In this document: positions 34,748 to 42,757 of the stretch, piece by piece
How the letters are laid out: the number at the start of each line of letters is the position of its first letter
How positions within the stretch are numbered: position 1 is the stretch's first letter
NCBI RefSeq assembly: GCF_001294575.1
Contig: NZ_CP012676.1
Span: 2,170,001-2,234,000 of the forward strand
Direction of reading: 5' to 3'
DNA: 64,000 nucleotides
DNA from: Pseudomonas versuta
GTDB taxonomy: Bacteria > Pseudomonadota > Gammaproteobacteria > Pseudomonadales > Pseudomonadaceae
Program-made: the position numbers and the translations under genes
Notes under the pieces: generated by a model
What the model was told of the DNA's origin: nothing
Databases searched by the model: none
Seen by the model: the letters and a program-made list of their open reading frames with translations, nothing else

Positions 34748-35072
34748 TCAAACGCCTCCCCCGCACTCCTCTGTACATGAAACTTGGCTGTTCGATCTCC
34801 AGTCACGAGAACTGTTCACAGTCTCAGCCCGGATTCAGCTTACAGCAATTGAATCCCTGCTAATAAAGACACTGATATTCAACGAAGCACGTATTTGCAG
34901 CAAGCAAGAGCTGATTCTCGGCATCGATAAAGACGCAGATAATTATAGAGGATTGGAGATGTGCCTAAGTCGGCTTCAGAGCAAATTCAAAAATGCTTTT
35001 GGCGAACGCCTTTTTCGCTCCGTGCGCAACCGAGGCTACTGCCTGGTCCAAGAAGTGAAAAGCGCGTACTAA
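34737..35072 (+). CDS. Receiver-less winged-helix (OmpR/PhoB C-terminal type) regulator
   Basis: 111-aa protein consisting almost only of a Trans_reg_C winged helix: QLTAIESLLIKTLIF, then RGLEMCLSRLQSKFKNAFG and LFRSVRNRGYCLVQE. The recognition-helix and wing region parallels the preceding regulator (SRLRTKIKKAY versus SRLQSKFKNAF), so the two are paralogous outputs in tandem. No receiver, membrane segment or ligand domain, hence constitutive DNA binding or partnership with the other regulator is likely. The ATG at 34737 has no good ribosome site and overlaps the short frame upstream, so translation may be coupled or the start may differ. Confidence 0.7.
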   Translation: MPPNQTPPPHSSVHETWLFDLQSRELFTVSARIQLTAIESLLIKTLIFNEARICSKQELILGIDKDADNYRGLEMCLSRLQSKFKNAFGERLFRSVRNRGYCLVQEVKSAY

Positions 35073-35186
35073 TGCTTGATGCGTAACACCAATACCCTTA
35101 TTAAATATCGACAGTTGATAGCACGCAGTCTGAGTATTAAAGTTGAGCTCCACGAAAGAGAAGATGGCTATCCGCCATCATCCCAA

Positions 35187-35202
35187 TTGTTATAAATAGT
35201 CG
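35187..35202 (+). promoter_or_regulatory. EPS-locus motif, copy 5 (TGTTATAAATAGTCGG)
   Basis: Lies in the 280-bp leader of the initiating transferase gene. Flanking bases (CCCAAT on the left) also agree with copy 4. An 11-bp word TATCGACAGTT occurs twice in the same leader (near 35106 and 35229). Confidence 0.55.
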
Positions 35203-35352
35203 GGCACTGAATTTTAATATCCCTTATTATCGACAGTTAGTTCAGCCCCCCATAATCAAAGCACCGCCGATCCGACACATGAGAAATGCAGCGCGCACGA
35301 TTATATCGCCAGCAATTTTCATTTAGACAAGAACTTATACAAGGCTGATACC

Positions 35353-36741
35353 TTGATACATACTCGTATAGATAGAAAATCCATCACCAAAGGGCTCACC
35401 TTTTGGGGACAGTGGTTCATTTCTATGAGCCTCGTCATATCAGCACTATTTATTATGGTGTATTCCAAAAATGGTGCTATTGATCTCCATTACAGAACAC
35501 TTGCCATTTTAACTGTGCTCCTTTCAGTGCCCGCCTATTCCGCAACCCGTGCTTTTTATAAAAGACACACATACTTTAACGGACTCATTCGCCTGCTGTG
35601 CGGATGGACGTTTATATTGGCATCCCTAAGCATTATTGGATTTATCACCAAATCCAACGAATTATTTTCTCGTGAGATCTTGATTAGTTGGGCTTTCCTC
35701 GCCTATGCCATTCAAGTTCCTGCTTATTTGATACTTCATTACTTATCCCGCTACTATCACCAACGGATAAATCATCACTACAACAGCCTTATTATTGGTT
35801 CTGACGGTGTTGCCTTAAAGCTTGCAGACAGTTTTGTTCAACAAAACCACTTCCCTCTTGTTGGCGTGGTCAGCGCATCCCCCTTTGAGGATTCTGAAAA
35901 CTCTCCACTAATTGTCGGCGAGTTGACACAGCTACGGGCACTGATTACTGAGCACAACATACGACGTCTTTACATTGCTTTATCATTACAAGATGCGCAG
36001 CGTATTGAAGCTCTTTATATTGACCTCTTAGATATGAATGTTGATGTGGTCTGGGTACCAGACCTGGACAGCATGTTATTGCTGAACCACTCTGTCAGTG
36101 AAGTTGGCGGTCGTCCAGCTATTCACTTAAATGAAAGCCCGTTGACTAGCCATCCTACGGCCGCTTTTAGCAAGGCACTTATGGAGCGATCTTTATCGTT
36201 AAGCGCAATCATATTGCTTAGCCCGGTCCTGATTGTCATTGCATTAGCCGTTAAATTAAGCTCACCTGGGCCTATTCTTTTCAAACAACAACGTCATGGA
36301 TGGAACGGTAAAGTAATACAAGTCTGGAAGTTTCGTTCCATGCAGGTTCATGACGACAAACACGTACAACAAGCTAGTCGACATGACTCTCGTGTGACTG
36401 CGGTCGGCCGCTTTATACGGAGAACTTCACTGGATGAGTTACCGCAGCTGTTCAACGTTCTTCATGGTGATATGGCCCTTGTAGGACCACGCCCACATGC
36501 CGTTGCCCACAATGATTATTACACCGGGAAAATCCATGCCTACATGGCCCGCCATCGGATCAAGCCCGGTATCACGGGCCTGGCACAAATAAGTGGATGC
36601 CGCGGTGAAACAGACACCCTTGACAAGATGCAAAAACGGGTCGAGATCGACCTTGACTACATCAACAACTGGTCGTTGTGGCTCGATATAAAAATCATGA
36701 TCAAGACCCCGTTCACCCTAATATCAAAAGATATTTATTGA
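35353..36741 (+). CDS. wcaJ: Undecaprenyl-phosphate hexose-1-phosphate transferase (WcaJ/WbaP type)
   Basis: Polyprenyl-phosphate transferase that starts repeat-unit synthesis by placing Glc-1-P or Gal-1-P on undecaprenyl phosphate. 462 aa. Four to five N-terminal membrane helices (to about residue 135), a central nucleotide-binding-like domain (SLIIGSDGVALKLADSF), then a hydrophobic reentrant helix and the bacterial sugar-transferase domain: VWKFRSMQVH, RRTSLDELPQLFNVLHGDM, LVGPRPHAV, HRIKPGITGLAQISGCRGET. TTG start at 35353 with AAGG 9 bases upstream. Closed by a strong terminator. Separated from the rest of the locus by the two regulators. Confidence 0.93.
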   Translation: MIHTRIDRKSITKGLTFWGQWFISMSLVISALFIMVYSKNGAIDLHYRTLAILTVLLSVPAYSATRAFYKRHTYFNGLIRLLCGWTFILASLSIIGFITKSNELFSREILISWAFLAYAIQVPAYLILHYLSRYYHQRINHHYNSLIIGSDGVALKLADSFVQQNHFPLVGVVSASPFEDSENSPLIVGELTQLRALITEHNIRRLYIALSLQDAQRIEALYIDLLDMNVDVVWVPDLDSMLLLNHSVSEVGGRPAIHLNESPLTSHPTAAFSKALMERSLSLSAIILLSPVLIVIALAVKLSSPGPILFKQQRHGWNGKVIQVWKFRSMQVHDDKHVQQASRHDSRVTAVGRFIRRTSLDELPQLFNVLHGDMALVGPRPHAVAHNDYYTGKIHAYMARHRIKPGITGLAQISGCRGETDTLDKMQKRVEIDLDYINNWSLWLDIKIMIKTPFTLISKDIY

Positions 36742-36763
36742 TCTAATTATGTAACTACACCAG

Positions 36764-36797
36764 AAAACCCTGCAGACTTGAGCCTGTAGGGTTTTTT
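36764..36797 (+). terminator. Intrinsic terminator after wcaJ
   Basis: AAAACCCTGCAG pairs with CTGTAGGGTTTT (one G-T pair) around an 8-base loop and runs into six T residues. Confidence 0.9.
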
Positions 36798-37024
36798 ATG
36801 CTCAAGTGTTTATAAATTAATGACTTACACCATCAACCCTCGGATTTACAAGTGCAAGGTTAAGGAGATGATTAACACATTAAAATAAGGGAGACTTAGA
36901 CCATCTTAAATTTCGCTGTTTGTAATGTTCTGAGCTGTCTTCCTTCTCTATCGGGCCAGCCTGTATGTAATCCTAGCTGTTAGCTACACATCTTATAATG
37001 CTGTTACCCATCATAAAGTTCGTA

Positions 37025-37636
37025 TTAATCGCTACCCGGAAACACCCGTTTGAATACATGCTTGCCCCCCGACAGCGATATTGCTATTTGATCCAACAGA
37101 CCTTCAGCCGTATATTTTGGAATCCAGCTGCAGACCAATACCACAGCCAACCCAGCAGCTATCACCGGTTTGGAAATTTCACCGATGTCTTCTTTCTCCA
37201 ACCTAAATAGGAAAATACACGCGGCAAGTGACCCAATCAGTGCACCAGCTATTGCTTCAGCTAAAGGATGAATTGTTCGCCCTACGTAATTAAGACAGAA
37301 CCACCAGGCTACCAGCAGTCCTACGCCGAGCGCGGGCCAACGAAACCGGCGGTCCAACTGCTGAAGCAACAGACTTAACATCACAGAAAACACCAAACAG
37401 GCGTTCATCGCATGACCGCTAAAGACCGCTATATTCAACGCCTCAAGGCCAATACCCCAGCCTTTGAATAGAACCTTGCTTACGCACACGACGAAATAGG
37501 CAGAGAGCAACACAGCCAACCATAAAAAAGCGATTCTCTTCGACGCAGCAGACCATAGCCATGCGGCGACGACTAGCGCTGCCGGTAACATCACGGTAAT
37601 ACCCGCGTATTGTGTGATATATAGCCTCACGTCCAT
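37025..37636 (-). CDS. PAP2-family membrane phosphatase
   Basis: 203-aa protein with six predicted membrane helices. PAP2 motifs: KVLFKGWG (motif 1 Lys), FSGHAMNA (motif 2, SGH) and VGRTIHPLAEAIAG (motif 3 with Arg and His; the usual final Asp is replaced by Glu). Likely dephosphorylates a lipid pyrophosphate such as undecaprenyl-PP, recycling the carrier used by the neighbouring EPS pathway, though phosphatidic-acid phosphatase activity cannot be excluded. It converges on wcaJ. The Glu substitution leaves activity uncertain. Confidence 0.8.
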   Translation of the reverse strand: MDVRLYITQYAGITVMLPAALVVAAWLWSAASKRIAFLWLAVLLSAYFVVCVSKVLFKGWGIGLEALNIAVFSGHAMNACLVFSVMLSLLLQQLDRRFRWPALGVGLLVAWWFCLNYVGRTIHPLAEAIAGALIGSLAACIFLFRLEKEDIGEISKPVIAAGLAVVLVCSWIPKYTAEGLLDQIAISLSGGKHVFKRVFPGSD

Positions 37637-38128
37637 GCAACCCTCTTTCTCACCATATTAGCTTCAGAAACATCTTTTCCGCCCGCCCCAATAAATGTGA
37701 AATACTTGGAAGTCTGGCAGCACCTAAGTCGAAGATTTAAAATCAGAAGTTGCTAAGTACACGATTGCAGTGCCGATTATAAACCATTAATTTCTAGTCA
37801 CACTTATTCCAAATTGGCAGATCGCACTAAAATTCAATCGAGGTGGGAGGAAATTAAATCCGGAGCATAAACCCTTAAAGCACTTGCCCAGCAATTGACT
37901 TAAAAACTTCATACTTAAACCCACTCAGACTGCTGCTGTTAATCTATCCAAGCTAATATCAGAAAAAACCTAACTAGCACGAAACTCTCAATCTCTTCCT
38001 GAAACTCTATTAACCCAATCAGTTGAAAACCACCACACATATCTTGGCTAGCAGCTCGTACTTTCAAAAAACCGATCACTAAATTAATTTAATTCAGACA
38101 GCATAAAACCCAACACCACTCATAAAAT
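37637..38128. other. AT-rich gene-free stretch
   Basis: 492 bp between the PAP2 gene start and the tailspike-like gene stop. No coding frame, hairpin with T-run or clear repeat was seen. It contains the promoter region of the PAP2 gene. Confidence 0.5.
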
Positions 38129-40162
38129 TCATGTAAAAGTGAATGTCCGTATATCACCATTTGGCATACGGATTTTCAGTTGGCCGTCTGAAGAGTCTAG
38201 AAATAAACGAGCATACCCATTCACTGCGCTAGGCGTTGAGATACCATCAGCCACCATTAAGGTACTCGCCTGAATGCCGCCCGAGCAAGTTATCATTTCA
38301 GGAGTGACTCTCTTCAGGGATACATCTACAGATTTATTTCCCGCACCCCAACTCATTGCGCCGTCGCCGTCAATAATAAATCTGGGTTCCAAGTCACTCA
38401 GAGAGTTACGAGTCTGCAAAAAACTCGCTCCAGACTCTACAACGTGCTGCACAACTTTATTTGACATAATATTACGAAGATTAGACTCATCCACGTCATC
38501 ATCAAATGTATAAGTAGTACCAACTACCCCTGATTTAATTTCAAGCATAGCCTCTGTAGTCAGATCTTTAAAATGGTTTCCTGATATAGCTATACCTTCT
38601 GCATAATCACCAAGGTAGATCATTGATTTCTGACCAGTACCATAGAAGTAGTTAGCCAGAATATTAATACCTTTGGAAGCGTAGATCGAAACCTCGCGAC
38701 TAGAAGTTGACAATTTACCATTAGCCCCAAAAAGATTGGCAAATATCAATCCGGCCTCAGTGTATTTTATTGAACCTAAAGGGACGCCACTAAACGCTAG
38801 ACCTCCTCCTCCATTCCGATTAAATCCATTATGAGTAATCATCGGCTGCTCACACCGGAATGCGTATACCCCATAGCGCTTATTATCGGCAATTAGTGTG
38901 TGCGTTACTGCATTAGTACTTGCCACCTGGTTAAGTTCCACTCCATCTCGAGCACTGAGCGTGATATTACACCCCAACACATTTATCATATTTGTCTGGC
39001 CGACACCTACAATTCCCGTTCTGCCACTACAACGTATTACGGACCCAATTATATTAACAGAGTTTCCCGCTCCCTCTGTCGAATTTCGACCTACCTGGAT
39101 ACCATTTTTTCCGCTATTCATTACTTTAAGTTTATGGATATTGGTTACACTCGCCTCTTTGGCATCGACGTCATACCACCCTAGTCTATCGAGACGCAGG
39201 CCATCTCCGCTTGCGGGATTACCTTCTAGAGTCAGTGAAGAAATATCTAATCCGTAAGTACGATCTTCCGCAATATCACCGCGCACCCAGATGCCGTGAG
39301 CACAAGTCCTGCTATTATTTTTAATCACAGATTTCCAACCCATCCCCGTGATTTTTAGGTTGTGAGCACTCGAAAATTCAAGCCCTGTAGTATTGAAGGT
39401 TACTGGAGGAAGGGTCAGCTCTCCACCGTTAATCATTGACGCGAACGCCTCATTAATATTGGTGGTGTAATCTTTTTCAGAATCGCCTGCATACAATGCA
39501 GCATGCTCATCTCGACTGATGAACCGCATCACTGAAACACTGCCAGCATTCAAAATATCGCTTACTGTTTTCAAATAGGAGGGAGCAAGCCTGTCTGAGA
39601 ACCCGATCATCCGAGCCCCTTTTTTTGGATCGGAGGAGTCTGCCACGTCCTGTCTCAGGGCATCATCCCCGACCAGTTTAAGCTTTGACTCATCAACTAC
39701 CCAGTTGGTAGTGATCAGAGGTAGAAAGGCACTCTTAGCCCTATATTCCTTACCAAGATAGGTGATCGTCTGAGTAGGGCGAACCAGCGAAAAACCTGAG
39801 GCATATGGCACAGGGGCCTCATATCCACTGGCATCTAAGAACGATGAAAACTTAACTTCCCGTTTATCCTGATCTGTAACAAACACTGATTCCCGATGAG
39901 CCTGGCCCGCATTAAATTCCCCCTCCATCCCCTTCCATGACTTACGCGGTACACCATTGCGATCAGGGTATAACGGATTATCTCCGTTCAAAAACAGATC
40001 CAGATTTTTGGTGTTATCGGTCAGATCTTTCGGCGACGTTGACCCTATCGGATTTCCAGTGTTATGCGTCATGGTTATATTGCTCGCAGAATACGCTAGC
40101 GGCGCTGCGAAGGATGCGGTGCTGAGGGCGCTCAGTTTTAACAATTGCCGGCGACTTACCAT
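38129..40162 (-). CDS. Tat-exported phage-tailspike-like right-handed beta-helix protein (putative polysaccharide depolymerase)
   Basis: 677 aa. Residues 1-27 are a twin-arginine signal (MVSRRQLLKLSALSTASFAA, cleavage near AYSAS). Residues about 45-130 resemble the capsid-binding N-terminal domain of phage tailspikes (TKNLDLFLNGDNPLYPDRNG, RKSWKGMEGEFNAGQAHRES, then YLGKEYRAKSAFLPLITTNW). From about 210 to 560 there is a right-handed parallel beta-helix with pectate-lyase-like coils (GIWVRGDIAEDRTYGLDISS, KNGIQVGRNS, RDGVELNQV, RYGVYAFRCEQPMITHNGF, GINILANYFYGTGQKSM). Enzymatic residues cannot be assigned. Placed next to the EPS locus and exported by the cell itself, it is best read as a domesticated depolymerase or EPS-processing enzyme (inference). 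Confidence 0.85.
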   Translation of the reverse strand: MVSRRQLLKLSALSTASFAAPLAYSASNITMTHNTGNPIGSTSPKDLTDNTKNLDLFLNGDNPLYPDRNGVPRKSWKGMEGEFNAGQAHRESVFVTDQDKREVKFSSFLDASGYEAPVPYASGFSLVRPTQTITYLGKEYRAKSAFLPLITTNWVVDESKLKLVGDDALRQDVADSSDPKKGARMIGFSDRLAPSYLKTVSDILNAGSVSVMRFISRDEHAALYAGDSEKDYTTNINEAFASMINGGELTLPPVTFNTTGLEFSSAHNLKITGMGWKSVIKNNSRTCAHGIWVRGDIAEDRTYGLDISSLTLEGNPASGDGLRLDRLGWYDVDAKEASVTNIHKLKVMNSGKNGIQVGRNSTEGAGNSVNIIGSVIRCSGRTGIVGVGQTNMINVLGCNITLSARDGVELNQVASTNAVTHTLIADNKRYGVYAFRCEQPMITHNGFNRNGGGGLAFSGVPLGSIKYTEAGLIFANLFGANGKLSTSSREVSIYASKGINILANYFYGTGQKSMIYLGDYAEGIAISGNHFKDLTTEAMLEIKSGVVGTTYTFDDDVDESNLRNIMSNKVVQHVVESGASFLQTRNSLSDLEPRFIIDGDGAMSWGAGNKSVDVSLKRVTPEMITCSGGIQASTLMVADGISTPSAVNGYARLFLDSSDGQLKIRMPNGDIRTFTFT

Positions 40163-40224
40163 GACGACTCAACCTCGAAAACAGGAAAAGGCAACAGTAT
40201 ACCGATGGAAATTCGGTACAGATG

Positions 40225-40245
40225 TAATGGCCAGAGTGGCCATTA
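40225..40245. promoter_or_regulatory. Perfect 9-bp inverted repeat upstream of the tailspike-like gene (AmrZ-like)
   Basis: TAATGGCCA-GAG-TGGCCATTA lies 63 bp ahead of the start. Each arm contains GGCCATTA, the core of known AmrZ sites (GGCCATTACCAGCC), and one arm continues GGCCATTACCGG. AmrZ controls polysaccharides and motility in Pseudomonas. Assignment is by motif resemblance only. Confidence 0.55.
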
Positions 40246-40524
40246 CCGGAATGACTCAATCTTCATATTGTCGAGGTCAATTCTGGCTCTCACAGACGTT
40301 TTTTACATCGCCGAAAGCTGAGCCGCCCAAAACTTGACCGGACAGAGCTGTGAGCGACCAGGTAGCGATTTCCTCGCTCGCCCCGGCAACTCTGATAATC
40401 GCGGACTCGCCCAACCCTTTGTGAGCAACGCTCAAAAGCTGCGCACATGAAATTTCTGTTCCTATAGACATTACAAAGAGAGGGTATCCTTGACCTATCG
40501 ACCAGTTAGAGCGATACCACGATC

Positions 40525-40619
40525 TTTTTTGCCACAGTTGTATTTCCCGTTGACCTTCTTCAGTACGGAGCCCCGCCTCCCATTTACCTGCTTATGGAAG
40601 GCGGGGCTGGGATTTTTTT
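40525..40619 (+). ncRNA. Candidate small RNA with promoter and strong terminator
   Basis: A textbook terminator (AGCCCCGCCT 40569-40578 / AGGCGGGGCT 40599-40608, then seven T) points rightward, but no plus-strand gene ends within 3.8 kb upstream of it. About 75 bp earlier a -35-like TTGACC (40490-40495) is followed at 17 bp by GATACC, giving a predicted transcript of about 95 nt. No homology to a named sRNA is recognised. Alternatively it is a leftover terminator of a deleted gene. Confidence 0.45.
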
Positions 40620-40698
40620 CTTGAGCTCGCAATTCAATCACTCAAATTCTGCAAAACGTCTGTACCTCAAGCGCTTATTAGCCGATTCCAAAAGATGT

Positions 40699-41920
40699 TC
40701 ACAATCTAATAGCACTGTTCAAGAACCATCCGGATAGCCCACTACCCAACACGACCAACCAAGGGGGTATCTTCCAAAACTTTAAGGCTACAAAAGCTAT
40801 CAGCGCCAATCCGAAGTCCTGAGGTTTCACTATGGCACTCGTCCAGACCGGGTTATACAAAGCGGCCAATAGAAGCCCCACTACCCCCGCATTGACCCCT
40901 GCCAGTGCAGCCTGGGTACGAACGCTGCGCCTCAGTTGCTCCCAAAATGGCAGAACGCCAACCACGAGCAGAAATGAAGGGGTAAAAATGGCTATAAGGC
41001 ACGTAGGAGCACCTGCCCAGCCAGAAGGCGCGACGTTCATGGAAGCACCAAGAAATGCTGCAAAGGTCGTAAGTGGCCTGGTACGGCCTGCGCCAAGCCA
41101 TACCCTGCCAAAAAGGTTTCGCTGTTAACCCAACCATTGGGGACCGTCGCGGCCTGAAGGAGTGGTAACACCACATGCCCCCGCCGAATACTAATGAGCC
41201 CGCACGGTAGAAGACGTTAACCATAGCCAGGGTTTGCGTGGGCCAGACCTGCTGTAATACTGGTATTCCCACCAATAAAGCGAAGAACACGGCTAACGAA
41301 ATCCCTCCAGCCTTGCGACTCACCGATATCGGGAGGGGCTCCGTTGTTTGACCTAAAACGGGCTTAAACAAGAACAAACCAACAATGGCAGTGAAGAGTA
41401 TTACTCCGACCTGTCCCATTACATTGGGCCAAAAGAGCACAACGCAGGTAGACAACACTGCGATTGTCACGCGAATAGCATCGGGGCATAAATGACGCGC
41501 CATCCCCCGCACGGCTTGCGCCACCACTGCAACAGCAACAATCTTTAGTCCGTGCGTTATCCCCTCAGGCAAATAATTGCCCCAAGTAGACATTCCCTGG
41601 GCGAACACAACCAGAATGATTGCCGACGGCAATGCGAACCCTAGCCATGCAGCAATAGCGCCGGGGAGCCCTGCTCTCGATAACCCTAATCCGATGCCTA
41701 CCTGGCTACTCGCTGGGCCGGGCAGGAAATGGCATAGCGCAACCAAATCAATATAACTACGTTCACTTAGCCACTGGCGACGGGCAACGAACTCTTCATG
41801 AAAGTATGCTAAATGCGCAATCGGGCCTCCAAAAGACGATAACCCTAAACGCAGGAAAATCAGAAAGACCAACCAGGGAGAATCAGGCGCAACCACCCGG
41901 GGACTAGGTTGTTCTGACAT
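40699..41920 (-). pseudogene. chrA: Chromate-transporter (ChrA/CHR family) gene with two frameshifts
   Basis: Minus-strand gene for a CHR-family inner-membrane transporter. The N-terminal half is intact (LRLGLSSFGGPIAHLAYFHE, LVALCHFLPGPASSQVGIGL). Inside the second CHR half, the run of five C at 41178-41182 and the GTGG at 41073-41076 are each one base short: restoring them rejoins GSLVFGGG to HVVLPLLQAATVPNGWVNSE and then to TTFAAFLGASMNVAPSGWAG, and the frame continues to 40699. The ATG at 41920 has AGGG nine bases ahead. Either a genuine double-frameshift pseudogene or two homopolymer errors in the assembly. Confidence 0.85.
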
Positions 41921-41935
41921 GATCATCATCCCTAA

Positions 41936-42163
41936 TTGCCTAAAGGGTGTACCGTTTCTGAGTTGGTGGGTGATGCCGTCGCCACCGCTTACCGGCAGGC
42001 AGGCTACGAGGTGGTTAGCATTCCTGGTGCCCGTGATGTCAGTGCAGTGAACGTTCGAATCATTGAGTTCTGGTCATGGTATTCGGCTGAAGGGGTGCTC
42101 GATAAGGTACTAAGCAAAAAGTCGTTATTGCAGAGTATCAGGGCCGGTTCACGCCATAAATAG
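41936..42163 (+). pseudogene. Gene fragment, possible lipoprotein C-terminus
   Basis: Frame without proper start (first possible codon is TTG, no ribosome site) encoding LVGDAVATAYRQAGYEVVS followed by VNVRIIEFWSWYSAEGVLDK. The style is that of the C-terminal part of exported YajG-like lipoproteins, which suggests a 3' remnant. Identity not established. Confidence 0.35.
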
Positions 42164-42187
42164 ACAGGGACTTGGGACGCAGTGGGA

Positions 42188-42757
42188 TCAATGTTCCGGT
42201 GTCACTATCCGCAATCGTATGTCGATATCGTCGGAAACAAAACTGTCAGACCACTCGCCTGCGCCAACGTTGAAGTCACTGCGTTTGAGCAGCAACTCTG
42301 CGTCGAAGATGCCGATGGTTCGCTCAGACTTCAGAAGCACCGGCACTGTCACCTCCTTGGTAAGCCCCCTGAGTGTAAGGTTGCCAATGAACTGGTAGCG
42401 GTTATTGCCCAGGTCTTTAATGCGGGTCGACTCAAAGATCGCCACTGGATAAGCAGTGGTGTCGAACCAGGCAGGCTTTTGCAACTCAGTGTTGGCGTCT
42501 TCGCTACCGGCATCGATGCTGTCGAGGTCGATGGTCAGTTTGGCCCGGGCCGCCTCGGGGTGTTCGGTGTCGAAATCGAGGGTCCCGACAAATTTTCCAA
42601 ACGTGCCATATACCTTTGATCCCATCTGGTTGTAGGTAAAACTTAGGGTGCTGGCGCTGGGGTTGACGTTGGTGTATTCGGCGGCATCAGCTCCAGGAGA
42701 AGAGCCGAGCGTGAAAGTGACAGCCAGTGCGATGGTGCGTAGCGATCGAGGGCTCAT
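42188..42757 (-). CDS. YceI-family periplasmic lipid-binding protein
   Basis: 189 aa with signal peptide (residues 1-25, ending GADAA). The lipocalin-like YceI domain covers the rest: STLSFTYNQMGSKVYGTFGK, LDFDTEHPEAARAKLTIDL, FESTRIKDLGNNRYQFIGNL, TLRGLTKEVTVPV. GGAGAG lies before the ATG. YceI proteins bind polyisoprenoids or other amphiphiles in the periplasm; the physiological role here is unknown. No operon partner on the same strand. Confidence 0.9.
   Translation of the reverse strand: MSPRSLRTIALAVTFTLGSSPGADAAEYTNVNPSASTLSFTYNQMGSKVYGTFGKFVGTLDFDTEHPEAARAKLTIDLDSIDAGSEDANTELQKPAWFDTTAYPVAIFESTRIKDLGNNRYQFIGNLTLRGLTKEVTVPVLLKSERTIGIFDAELLLKRSDFNVGAGEWSDSFVSDDIDIRLRIVTPEH

Noticed and set aside
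40277..40471. 64-codon minus-strand frame between the tailspike-like gene and chrA
   Set aside because: No ribosome site, domain or neighbour support; left unannotated.
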